DNA from: Pseudoxanthomonas kaohsiungensis
GTDB lineage: Bacteria > Pseudomonadota > Gammaproteobacteria > Xanthomonadales > Xanthomonadaceae
Reading direction: 5' to 3'
Assembly (NCBI RefSeq): GCF_010211765.1
Contig: NZ_PDWO01000001.1
Span: 186,001-250,000, forward strand
DNA length: 64,000 bases
Below, in pieces: positions 51,237 through 62,999 of this stretch; position 1 is the first letter of the stretch; every line of letters starts with the position of its first letter. Below the pieces are notes generated by a model. That model was not told where the DNA came from, made no database searches, and saw nothing but the letters and a program-made list of their open reading frames with translations. The translations under genes and the position numbers were made by a program.

Positions 51237-53312
51237 ATGACGCAACACAATCATCATCATCAAGATCATCAGGCGCACGGCGAGCAACCGCCGCATCCCC
51301 GCACGGGTGCTGAAGGTGACGTCCATGCCGGGCACGACAAGCACGCCGGCCACAGCGTGGCGAGCTTCCGCGACAAGTTCTGGCTCACGCTGCTGCTGAC
51401 CATCCCCACTCTGATCTGGAGCGGGATGATCCAGCATTGGTTCGACTACACCGCACCACAGTTCCCGGGGTCGGCGTACATCCCGGCGGTGTTCGGCACG
51501 ATCGTGTACTTCTACGGCGGCTCGCCGTTCGTCCGCGGCGGATACCACGAGCTGAGAAATCGCCTGCCGGGCATGATGACGCTGATCTCGCTTGCGATCA
51601 CCGTCGCCTTCTTTTACAGCGCGTTGGTCACGCTCGGCGTTGTCGAGGGCTTGGACCTGTGGTGGGAGCTGGCGACGCTGGTGGCGATCATGTTGCTCGG
51701 CCACTGGATCGAGATGCGTTCGATCAACCAGGCACAGGGCGCTCTCAAGGAACTCGCGAAGCTGCTGCCTGATATGGCGGTGCGGTTGGATGAGGCCGGT
51801 ACCGCGAAGGAAGTCCCTGTCGCGGAACTGAAGCGCGGCGACCTGCTGCTCATCAGGCCCGGCGCGAGCATTCCCGCCGACGGCGTCGTGAAGGAAGGGA
51901 CCAGCGCCGTCAACGAAGCGATGATCACCGGCGAGTCCAAGCCGATGGACAAGTCGACGGGCGACCGGGTGATCGCCGGCACCGTCAACGGACAGGGCTC
52001 GTTGCGTGTCGAGGTGACGGGAACCGGCGACGAGACCGCGCTCGCGGGTATCATGAGGCTCGTCGAGCAGGCCCAGACGTCGCGCTCGCGCGCCCAGGCC
52101 CTGGCGGACCGGGCGGCGTTCTACCTCACGATCATCGCCATCGTCTCCGCCGCGGTTACCGCCATTGTCTGGCCACTCCTCGGTCGACCGTGGAGCTTCA
52201 CGATCGAGCGCGTAGTGACCGTGCTCGTGATCGCCTGTCCCCATGCGCTGGGTTTGGCCATCCCGCTGGTGACCGCCATCTCGACCACGATTGGCGCACG
52301 GAACGGCCTGCTCGTGCGCGATCGACGCGGCCTGGAAGAGGCCCGTTTGCTGAACACGGTCGTGTTCGACAAGACAGGCACGCTCACGCTCGGTTCGCAC
52401 CGCGTCGTGAAGACCACTGCCGCCGATGGACTCACCGACGACGAGGTGCTTCGCGTGGCCGCGTCGGTCCAGCGCGACGCTGAACATCCGATCGCGCAGG
52501 CGCTGATGACCAGCGCCAAGGAACATGGCATCGACGTTCCGATGTCGCAGGACTTCGAGTCCATGCCGGGACGCGGCGTGCGCGCAGTCGTCGAGGAGCG
52601 CTCGCTCCACGTTGGCGGGCCGGGTCTGTTGAGAATGCTCGCGGTCGAACCGCCGGAGACGCTTCGGCGGGCTGCCGAATCAGCGGCAGCCGATGGTCAA
52701 TCTGCAACCTACCTGGTGGAAGGCGACCGGGTGCTCGCCGTGTTCGCGATCGCTGACGCCATCCGTCCCGAATCGTTCGATGCGGTCAAGCGTCTGCACG
52801 ACAACGGACTGGAGGTTGTGCTGCTGACTGGTGATTCCACCGCAGTCGGCAATGCGGTCGGGAAGGAGCTCAATATCGACACCGTCTTCGCCGAGGTCCT
52901 GCCAGAGGACAAGGTGGCAAAGATCGAGGAACTGCAGGCCCAAGGGAAGCGCGTCGCGATGGTGGGCGACGGCGTCAATGACGCGCCGGCGCTGCTCACA
53001 GCCGACGTCGGCATCGCCATCGGCACAGGGACGGATGTCGCGGTCGAGGCTGGCGACGTCGTACTTGTGCGCAGCGACCCGCGCGACGTCCCTGCGATCA
53101 TTGCATTGAGCAAGGCGACCTATCGCAAGATGATCCAGAACCTGTGGTGGGCCGCCGGGTACAACATCGTCGCCATCCCGCTCGCTGCCGGCGTTCTCGC
53201 TGCATGGGGGATCATGCTGCAACCCGCGCTTGGTGCAGTGCTCATGTCGCTGAGCACCATCGTGGTGGCGATCAATGCGCAGCTGTTGCGCCGGGCGGTA
53301 CGGTCCCCATGA
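51237..53312 (+). CDS. P1B-3-type copper/silver ATPase (CPH motif, CopB-like)
   Basis: 691 aa. A His-rich N-terminus (HNHHHQDHQAHGEQPPHPR, HAGHDKHAGH) replaces the HMA domain. Core motifs: TGES, ACPHALGLAIPLV with CPH (about residue 333), DKTGTLTLGSH (about 378), AEHPIAQAL, GDGVNDAPALL, and C-terminal WWAAGYNIVAIPLAAGVLAA with MSLSTIVVAINA. CPH plus His-rich leader defines P1B-3 pumps (CopB of Enterococcus/Archaeoglobus), which export Cu(II)/Cu(I) or Ag(I). It sits between the ABC1 kinase and acetate kinase genes in the same operon, 63 bases after the former and 19 before the latter. Confidence 0.93.
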   Translation: MTQHNHHHQDHQAHGEQPPHPRTGAEGDVHAGHDKHAGHSVASFRDKFWLTLLLTIPTLIWSGMIQHWFDYTAPQFPGSAYIPAVFGTIVYFYGGSPFVRGGYHELRNRLPGMMTLISLAITVAFFYSALVTLGVVEGLDLWWELATLVAIMLLGHWIEMRSINQAQGALKELAKLLPDMAVRLDEAGTAKEVPVAELKRGDLLLIRPGASIPADGVVKEGTSAVNEAMITGESKPMDKSTGDRVIAGTVNGQGSLRVEVTGTGDETALAGIMRLVEQAQTSRSRAQALADRAAFYLTIIAIVSAAVTAIVWPLLGRPWSFTIERVVTVLVIACPHALGLAIPLVTAISTTIGARNGLLVRDRRGLEEARLLNTVVFDKTGTLTLGSHRVVKTTAADGLTDDEVLRVAASVQRDAEHPIAQALMTSAKEHGIDVPMSQDFESMPGRGVRAVVEERSLHVGGPGLLRMLAVEPPETLRRAAESAAADGQSATYLVEGDRVLAVFAIADAIRPESFDAVKRLHDNGLEVVLLTGDSTAVGNAVGKELNIDTVFAEVLPEDKVAKIEELQAQGKRVAMVGDGVNDAPALLTADVGIAIGTGTDVAVEAGDVVLVRSDPRDVPAIIALSKATYRKMIQNLWWAAGYNIVAIPLAAGVLAAWGIMLQPALGAVLMSLSTIVVAINAQLLRRAVRSP

Positions 53313-53331
53313 ACATGAACTGGCGACACCT

Positions 53332-54435
53332 ATGACCACGCGCCGGCTTCTGGCACTCAACGTTGGCTCGTCCACCCTCAAGGGCGCGTGCTATCTGTTG
53401 CACGCTGAGGGGCCAGGCGCGCAGCCACGCGTCGTGGAGCGCTCCCGGGCCGAGATTGCCGTCGGCGCGGATGCGCAAGAGCGACTTGCCACCCTGCTCG
53501 AAATATTGTCGATACCGGCGCCCGGCCCCGACGTGGTGGTCCACCGAATCGTACATGGCGGCGACCTGCGCAACGCCAGCGAGCTCGACGAAGATGTACT
53601 TGCGAAACTGGATGCCTTGGTGCCATTCGCACCCTTGCACCAGCCGGTCGCCCTCGCGTTCGCGCGTGCCGCGCGCCTGCGTTGGCCGCAAGCCCGCCAG
53701 GGCGTGGCCTTCGACACGGACTTCCACGTGACACTCGCACCCTGGAGCCAGCGCCTGCCCATCCCCGAAGCATGGGATGCGCTGGGCGTCCGCCGCTACG
53801 GTTTCCACGGACTCGCCTTCGCCTCTGCACTGCGAGTCGTGGCCAGCCAGGACGCCGGAATCCTGCGGAGCCGCGCCGTCTTCGCGCATCTGGGGGGTGG
53901 TTGCAGCGTCTGCGCCGTCGAGGACGGTCGGAGCCGCGACACCACCATGGCGCTCACTCCGCTGGGGGGAATCCCGAGCCCTACCCGCTCCGGGGATCTC
54001 GATCCCGGTGCGTTGCTGTACCTGCTCAGGCACGAACGGCTGGACGCGCAAGCGATTGAAGATGGTTTGTCCCACACTGCAGGTCTTGCCGGCATCGCCG
54101 GGCACGGCGATATGCGCGTGCTGCTTGCCGATCCTGGCCCGCAGGCCCAGCTTGCCATGGACCTCTTCGCAGTCCGGATCGCGCAGTCCATCGCGGCCAT
54201 GGCCACGGGAATCGGCGGACTCGACCATGTCGTCTTTTCCGGCGGCATCGGCCACCGCGCGCCGGGTCTGCGGGCGCGGATCATCGCGCGCTTGGGCTGG
54301 CTTGGCCTGGCGCTGGCACCTGACGACAACGATGCTGGGGCCACGCGGATCGATGCCGCGAGCGGGCCGGCCATCTGGAACGTCGCGATCGATGAGGAAC
54401 GCGAGCTGGCCGAATCAGCATTGGCCTGGCTGTAG
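53332..54435 (+). CDS. acetate kinase-like enzyme
   Basis: 367 aa, slightly shorter than E. coli AckA (400). ASKHA-fold motifs: LALNVGSSTLKGACY, VVVHRIVHGGDL, FDTDFHVTLAPW, RRYGFHGLAFASAL, AHLGGGCSVCAV, MALTPLGGIPSPTRSGDLDP and VVFSGGIGHRAPGLRARI. Active-site blocks are all present though worded differently from canonical AckA, consistent with a specialised paralogue. It would make ATP from acetyl phosphate and ADP, matching the phosphoketolase-like enzyme upstream. The start at 53332 is used because the longer frame overlaps the ATPase gene. Last gene of the operon; the next gene is convergent. Confidence 0.88.
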   Translation: MTTRRLLALNVGSSTLKGACYLLHAEGPGAQPRVVERSRAEIAVGADAQERLATLLEILSIPAPGPDVVVHRIVHGGDLRNASELDEDVLAKLDALVPFAPLHQPVALAFARAARLRWPQARQGVAFDTDFHVTLAPWSQRLPIPEAWDALGVRRYGFHGLAFASALRVVASQDAGILRSRAVFAHLGGGCSVCAVEDGRSRDTTMALTPLGGIPSPTRSGDLDPGALLYLLRHERLDAQAIEDGLSHTAGLAGIAGHGDMRVLLADPGPQAQLAMDLFAVRIAQSIAAMATGIGGLDHVVFSGGIGHRAPGLRARIIARLGWLGLALAPDDNDAGATRIDAASGPAIWNVAIDEERELAESALAWL

Positions 54436-54470
54436 TCCACGGCATACCGCCAGGGCGGCCCCAGCCAGGA

Positions 54471-55772
54471 TTACTCGCCGATCAGTGGCGTCGTGAGCAC
54501 CGCTGCGAATCCACCACCTGGGGTGCGCATGTTCGTAGTCTGGCCCTGATAAAGCCGGGCCGCGAACAACAGCACACCCGCCTCGGACGCGAAGCAGCGC
54601 ACGTCCGCCTTGAGCGACTGGCCCCCATGCACGATCCGCATGCTCGGTGGCGCGAAGGCCTGTGCGATGTAGGTCGCCGACGCCATCGACTCCCACGTTC
54701 GCCGGGTGAGCTTGTCGCCCCGATAGCTGCCACGGCTGCCGAACCCTGCTGCAGGCTTGAAGAAGTAGCCGTTGCGCGCTGCCCACAGCGCATCCCGGTT
54801 TCCGGGGACGACTTCAACCGTTGTCGGGATCACCTCGGCCAGCAGGGCTGTCAAACCCGCATCGACCCCAAACCCGCCGAGCAAAGCCGCGTCTCCAAGC
54901 ACCGCCAGGTTGCGCTTGTCGGCGAACAGCGCGTGCGCACGCGGATGAGGGGTGAGTGCGACGTCCCCTGCGAGATAAGCCTGACGAAGGTCCGCATGCG
55001 AAGCTTCCTCAAGCGCGAAATCGGTCAACCGGTTGTAGACCATGTCGATCGGGCCGTCGGCATCTGCAAGCCCCTCCGGGCCGAACCTCAGATCCTCGGG
55101 CGCGCGTATCACGCAGTCCACGCCGTGCTCCCGGAATGCGTCCGCGTACAGCTCGAACTCGGGGTAGAGGAACTGCTCCCGCGGGGCGCTGTCCACGATG
55201 GCCACACGGGACGGCGCGCGGCCCGACTGCTGCCGGGCATCGTCAAGCCAGGCGGCTACAGCCGCGCTATGGGCCTCCGTCGCCGTGGTCCAGGTGGTCC
55301 ACGCAGCCGGCGCGCAAGATCTCACGGCATCGAGCAGCACGGCATTGAGGAGCAGCCCGCCTGGATTGGTGTTGACCTCGATCAACCGCGGGCCGTCGAC
55401 GGTCAGGTGAAAGTCCAGCCCCAGGACGCCCCCCGCAGAACCCGGATCATGGGTTGCAATGTCAGGGGCCCATTGCAGGACCCGTTGGCTATATCCCGGG
55501 TTTCCTGCGACGTCGAAGACCGCCGCCGCGACTCGTCCCATGGCCTCCAACGCGGGCCGATCAACGAACAAGGCATAGGGTGAAAATAAGTGCGCGTGTA
55601 CGGCGGGATCAGTCGTGAACTCCGGAAAGGCACCCCGGATCGACTCGTGCAGACGGAGGATGTCGACCACTTCGCATGCACACCGCTGGTTGAGCGGCGC
55701 GCTTTCCAGGGTGGCACAGTCGATCTCGCAGCCTGTCTGTCCAACTATTATCGGAGTCCGCGGTTCAACCAC
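54471..55772 (-). CDS. predicted ATP-grasp enzyme with permuted motif order
   Basis: About 433 aa from GTG at 55772, which overlaps the stop of the preceding small gene; the open frame extends further to 55883 but then lies inside that gene. Two blocks look like ATP-grasp signatures: GPRLIEVNTNPGGLLLNA (about residue 130), which resembles the Mg/ATP-binding E-x-N-x-NPG of carboxylate-amine ligases, and NGYFFKPAAGFGSRGSYRGD (about 336), resembling the Lys plus Gly-rich loop. In ordinary ATP-grasp proteins the Lys/Gly loop precedes the ENxNPG motif; here the order is reversed, as in circularly permuted ATP-grasp families. The C-terminus (LKADVRCFASEAGVLLFAARLYQGQTTNM) reads like a final beta-domain. 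It is the fourth gene behind the mer promoter. Substrate unknown; a peptide or thiol ligase is possible. Confidence 0.6.
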   Translation of the reverse strand: MVEPRTPIIVGQTGCEIDCATLESAPLNQRCACEVVDILRLHESIRGAFPEFTTDPAVHAHLFSPYALFVDRPALEAMGRVAAAVFDVAGNPGYSQRVLQWAPDIATHDPGSAGGVLGLDFHLTVDGPRLIEVNTNPGGLLLNAVLLDAVRSCAPAAWTTWTTATEAHSAAVAAWLDDARQQSGRAPSRVAIVDSAPREQFLYPEFELYADAFREHGVDCVIRAPEDLRFGPEGLADADGPIDMVYNRLTDFALEEASHADLRQAYLAGDVALTPHPRAHALFADKRNLAVLGDAALLGGFGVDAGLTALLAEVIPTTVEVVPGNRDALWAARNGYFFKPAAGFGSRGSYRGDKLTRRTWESMASATYIAQAFAPPSMRIVHGGQSLKADVRCFASEAGVLLFAARLYQGQTTNMRTPGGGFAAVLTTPLIGE

Positions 55773-55977
55773 AACAGGGATTGTTCTGTTGGATCGGTGG
55801 ACATGGCACTGTTCCGAACGAGCAGAACACACAGCAGTCGCCTTGATGCGGACGCAAAACCGCTCCACAGCCCGTGCACTCATAGAAGAATTGACACGCT
55901 GTGATGGGCATTGTCTCGGTCGCCCGATGGCCGCACTCCGGGCAGGTCAAGACGCTTTCCAGCTTGACGTCACTCAC
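55765..55977 (-). CDS. GDCCVxC-domain small protein
   Basis: 70 aa with eight or more Cys. Start GTG at 55977 overlaps the merP stop by eight bases. LTCPECGHRATETMPITACQ forms a zinc-ribbon-like half and the signature HQGDCCVFCSFGTVPCPPIQ follows. In some relatives the Cys of the GDCC motif is selenocysteine, implying a redox or soft-metal thiol chemistry. Its position between merP and the ATP-grasp gene makes it part of the mercury-regulated operon. Confidence 0.85.
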   Translation of the reverse strand: MSDVKLESVLTCPECGHRATETMPITACQFFYECTGCGAVLRPHQGDCCVFCSFGTVPCPPIQQNNPCCG

Positions 55978-56257
55978 CGCGAGTCCGCACCTTGGCCGGG
56001 AAGCCTGCTTCCGTGACTGCACGCGCGATTCCGGCTGCATCCGTCTGGCTCGATTCGAACGTCACCGTGACTGTTTCAGCCCGGGTGTCCACCTTCACAT
56101 CGGCCACGCCCGGCACCTTCTCCAGCGCCTTCCTGATGGTGATGCCGCAGGCGGGACAGGTCATGTTCTCAGCATCGAGCATCACTACGGTTGCGGGCGT
56201 CGCAAGAGCGGCACCGACCGACAGAGCAGCCACCAGGGCCAGTATCCACTTGTGCAT
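55970..56257 (-). CDS. merP: periplasmic mercury-binding protein MerP
   Basis: 95 aa. A signal peptide (WILALVAALSVGAALA) precedes one HMA domain with NMTCPACGITIRKALEKVPG (GMTCxxC-type Hg site) and TVTFESSQTDAAGIARAVTEAGFPA. A strong AGGAGG site lies just before the start at 56257. It passes Hg(II) to MerT. Lies 8 bases after merT. Confidence 0.92.
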   Translation of the reverse strand: MHKWILALVAALSVGAALATPATVVMLDAENMTCPACGITIRKALEKVPGVADVKVDTRAETVTVTFESSQTDAAGIARAVTEAGFPAKVRTRGE

Positions 56258-56265
56258 CGCGCCTC

Positions 56266-56622
56266 CTACAGAATCCAGACGATGTAATAGGGAAACAGCA
56301 GCAACAGGACGATGAGGGCTGTCGCCAACCAGAGCCAACGTCGCCTGCGTCGCAGAGCGTCCGGGGCGATGCAACTGCCATCCACACCGCACCGTGCCGC
56401 CGGTCGATACAGCATCCAAAACGCCACGGCCAAGGACAGTACGGCGGCGGCGCTGAACCAGGGCCTCAAGGGATCGAGAGCTGTCAGGGTGCCGATCCAG
56501 GCGCCACTGATGCCCAGCAGGACCAGCACCAGCGGCACGACGCAGCAGACCGATGCGCCAATGGCGGCGATGCTCGCGCCAACGATGGCTGGAACAGACG
56601 ATTTGGCCGGGGTTGTTTGCAT
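56266..56622 (-). CDS. merT: mercuric transport protein MerT
   Basis: 118 aa inner-membrane protein with three helices. The first carries the Cys pair (ASIAAIGASVCCVVPLVLVL) that receives Hg(II) from MerP; the cytoplasmic loop has the second pair (CGVDGSC). A positively charged RRRRR stretch precedes the third helix. Size and both Cys pairs match MerT. It imports Hg(II) for reduction by MerA, but no merA exists in the window. Confidence 0.93.
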   Translation of the reverse strand: MQTTPAKSSVPAIVGASIAAIGASVCCVVPLVLVLLGISGAWIGTLTALDPLRPWFSAAAVLSLAVAFWMLYRPAARCGVDGSCIAPDALRRRRRWLWLATALIVLLLLFPYYIVWIL

Positions 56623-56628
56623 CAGAGC

Positions 56629-56660
56629 ATACTAGCCTCTGTACCTAGGTACGGAGTCAA
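56629..56660 (-). promoter_or_regulatory. mer operator/promoter
   Basis: On the minus strand TTGACT (56660-56655) and TAGTAT (56634-56629) are separated by 20 bases that contain the dyad CTC-T-GTACCTAGGTAC-G-GAG read on the plus strand (56637-56656). Elongated spacer plus GTAC-centred dyad is the MerR operator design. merR starts 4 bases beyond in the opposite direction, so the regulator represses its own start while controlling merTP. Confidence 0.85.
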
Positions 56661-56663
56661 GCC

Positions 56664-57089
56664 GTGCGTCCGAACACGTTTACGATCAGCCGGCTGGCGG
56701 CGGCGGCCGATGTGCACGTCGAAACCGTGCGCTACTACCAGCGACGTAGGCTGCTGCGTCAACCCGAGCGACCCATAGGAGGCGTGCGTCGTTACGACGA
56801 AAACGATGTCAATCGGCTTCAGTTCATCCGGCGCGCTCAGATGATGGGATTCAGCCTCGACGAGATCGCTGGCCTGCTAGAGATCACAGGCGAACGTTCC
56901 TGCGAGCAGACCCGTCAGCTGACCGAGCGAAAGCTCGTCGATGTCCGTCTACGAATCCGCGAGCTGCGACAGCTGGAGAGGGATCTCGAACAGAAGATAG
57001 CGCGGTGCGCCCAAGTGCCGGCGGGAGAGTGCTGCCCAACCCTCGATTTTCTGGAGCGGCCAAGAAAGCCAGCTGCGACAGGCAGTTAG
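56664..57089 (+). CDS. merR: mercury-responsive regulator MerR
   Basis: 141 aa, GTG start at 56664. Winged helix FTISRLAAAADVHVETVRYYQRRRLL, then GVRRYDENDVNRLQFIRRAQMMGFSLDEI. The three Hg(II) ligands are visible as Cys80 (ERSCEQTRQL), Cys115 (ARCAQVP) and Cys124 (GECCPTLDFLE); spacings 35 and 9 equal those of Tn501 MerR Cys82/117/126. This makes Hg(II) the expected effector. Divergent from merT across a shared operator. Confidence 0.95.
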   Translation: MRPNTFTISRLAAAADVHVETVRYYQRRRLLRQPERPIGGVRRYDENDVNRLQFIRRAQMMGFSLDEIAGLLEITGERSCEQTRQLTERKLVDVRLRIRELRQLERDLEQKIARCAQVPAGECCPTLDFLERPRKPAATGS

Positions 57090-57131
57090 CTCACTTTCGG
57101 CCCGTTTTTACACGAATCCCTGCCGACCCTC

Positions 57132-57415
57132 TCATGGCTTGAACCGGCGGTCGAGCTCCGCCTGGGCAAAATACGCTGACGCCTTGCGCAGGATCTCGTT
57201 GGCCTGGCGCAGCTCGCGTACTTCCCGCTCCAACGCCTTTATCCGCGCCTGCTCGTCGGTAGTCGGCACGCTGCGCAAGCCGCGGTCACGCTCGGCCTGA
57301 CGGACCCAGCGACGCAGCGACTAGGGCGTGCACCCTACCTTGCCTGCGATCGAGACAATCGCCGCCCACTGCGATCCGTGCTCGCCCTGATGCTCCAGCA
57401 CCATCCGTACCGCGG
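57132..57415 (-). pseudogene. 3' remnant of an IS3-family orfA with internal stop
   Basis: Minus-strand reading gives [18 protein letters not shown]..., [11 protein letters not shown] at 57321-57323, then [17 protein letters not shown] and [20 protein letters not shown] / [13 protein letters not shown] before TGA at 57132. This is the C-terminal two thirds of an OrfA helix-turn-helix/leucine-zipper protein of the IS3 group. Its N-terminus is cut by the inverted repeat of the neighbouring IS at 57416; its orfB is missing on the other side. Not functional. Confidence 0.85.
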
Positions 57416-57419
57416 GGTT

Positions 57420-58306
57420 CTACCCCGAAATCACGGACGGCTGTAAAAGAGCTGACAGCTTCCGGTCTTTCCTGGCCACCCTGCGCCGCATCCTCGGGTT
57501 GTGGAACCGCTCGATGTATTCGAACACATCAGCCCTGGCGGCATCGGGTGTCGGATACGTCATGCGGTGGACCCGCTCGCGCTTGAGCAGGCCGAAGAAG
57601 CCTTCGCACGCCGCGTTGTCACCGCAATGGCCCACCGCGCTCATCGAGCACACCAGTTCGTTGGCCGCCAGGTAACGCTGGTAGTCGCCGCTCCGGAACT
57701 GGCTGCCGCGATCGGAATGCAGGATCACCGGGTCGCTGCCCTGACGCTGCCAGACCGCCATCTGCACGGCCCGGATCACCATCTGCCGATCCTGCCGATG
57801 GTGCATCGACCAGCCCACCACGCGCTGGTCGAACAGGTCCAGCACGATGCACAAGCACAGCTTGCCCTGCCGGTCTTGAGTTCGGTGATGTCGGTGACCC
57901 ACTTGGTCTCCGGCTCCAGCGCAGTGAAGTCCCGTTCGAGCAGGTTGCGCACGCCCGGCGGCGTCAGCGCGGGCCGGCCACGCTGCCCACGCCGCTTCGG
58001 CCGCGGCCAGCCCTGCAGGCCATCTTCAGCCATCAGGCGCGCCACCCGGTTCAGGCTGACGGGTTCGCCGGCATCGGCCAGATCTTCCTGCATCCGACCG
58101 GCGCCCAGCGTGCCCCGGCTGTCTTCATGCAGCTCACGGATGCGGTCGAGCAAGCACTCGTTGTCGAGCTGGCGGGTGCTTGGCAGGCGCTTGCTCCAGT
58201 CGTAGTAACCACTGGCCGAGACCCGCAGGCAGCGGCACATCAGCCGAACCGGGAACTCATCGCGGCAACGTTCGATCGCCTGATACCTCAGGACGATCCC
58301 TTGGCA
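57420..58306 (-). pseudogene. IS3-family orfB transposase, frameshifted
   Basis: The first part (from about 58306 in the -1 frame relative to orfA) reads [41 protein letters not shown] and [14 protein letters not shown]; the second, in another frame, continues [36 protein letters not shown] and NAACEGFFGLLKRERVHRM to a TAG at 57420. DDE residues are thus all present (WVTDITE, HSDRGSQ, CEGFFG) but split by a one-base deletion in about 57865-57873, where AAGACCGGC(C)AGGGC is expected. The element can move only if transposase is supplied by another copy, unless this is a sequencing error. Confidence 0.85.
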
Positions 58307-58575
58307 AAGAACGTCGCCGCTTCTCTTAAAAAATCCCGCTCCTTCTTCACCCGGGCCAGCTCGCGCTTCAGGCGGGCGAGTTCCTCATCCCGGGGCGTGC
58401 CGGTGCCGCCGAAGGCCACCTTGCCTTGGCTCTGGGCCTCTCGCTTCCAGCGGGTCAGCAGCGTGTCCCGGATCCCCAGCTCCCGTGCCACCTGAGCGCA
58501 GCTGACGCCCGGCTGGCTCGCCTGCTCAACCGCGCCACGCTTGAACTCTGCACTGAACTTCCTTCGCTTCGACAT
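58288..58575 (-). CDS. IS3-family orfA
   Basis: 95 aa from ATG 58575 (GAGGAG upstream): [20 protein letters not shown], helix-turn-helix [20 protein letters not shown], then the leucine-zipper-like [20 protein letters not shown] and [12 protein letters not shown] run of six T on the minus strand (58333-58328), followed by AAG, lies in the KERDFL region where IS3 elements make the OrfAB fusion by programmed -1 frameshifting; orfB is indeed in the -1 frame. Confidence 0.88.
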   Translation of the reverse strand: MSKRRKFSAEFKRGAVEQASQPGVSCAQVARELGIRDTLLTRWKREAQSQGKVAFGGTGTPRDEELARLKRELARVKKERDFLREAATFFAKGSS

Positions 58576-58636
58576 GAACACTCCTCATGGCCTCGATCGG
58601 CCTTCTCGTAAGTGTCCGTGAAAACGGGGGTGAACC

Positions 58637-58798
58637 CTCGGTGGCCATGTGAGCCGCGTCGGACAGCAGCGCCAAGCTGTTGGTGACGAGGCCACCCACC
58701 ACCTCGGCGACCAGGAAGGCGGCGGTGAGTCCGAAGGCCCACCACAACGGTTTCTCATGCTGGACTTCGCCCAGCCCGTGATCGTGTCCTGCACCCAT
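58637..58798 (-). pseudogene. czcD: 5' fragment of czcD (CDF transporter) truncated by the IS
   Basis: From ATG 58798 the frame reads MGAGHDHGLGEVQHEKPLWW, FGLTAAFLVAEVVGGLVTNS and LALLSDAAHMATE, the N-terminal His-rich leader plus helices 1-2 of CzcD (SLALLSDAAHM.TD is the metal-site helix). It runs directly into the inverted repeat of the IS. The remaining ~250 residues are not found on the far side of the IS. It follows czcA by 42 bases, so the operon was originally czcCBAD. Confidence 0.88.
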
Positions 58799-58840
58799 GT
58801 CTTGTGCTCCTAAGTGGCCGCAGCCTGCATGAAGTTTCGA

Positions 58841-62995
<4,155 letters not shown>

Positions 62996-62999
<4 letters not shown>

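Larger units (their letters stand above)
57416..58636 (-). mobile_element. IS3-family insertion sequence with inactivated orfB
   Basis: A 1.2 kb element. Ends are imperfect inverted repeats: GGTTCTACCCCGAAATCACG at 57416 onward (23 bases to 57438) and, read inward from 58636 on the minus strand, GGTTCACCCCCGTTTTCACG (to 58614); 18 of 23 bases match. It encodes orfA and a frameshifted orfB. Flanks show no matching 3-4 base target duplication, and the two sides belong to different genes (an older IS orfA and czcD), consistent with recombination after insertion. Confidence 0.85.

Noticed and set aside
55773-55883. Longer N-terminus for the ATP-grasp gene (to 55883)
   Set aside because: The extra residues overlap the well-supported GDCCVxC gene; a coupled GTG at 55772 is more likely.
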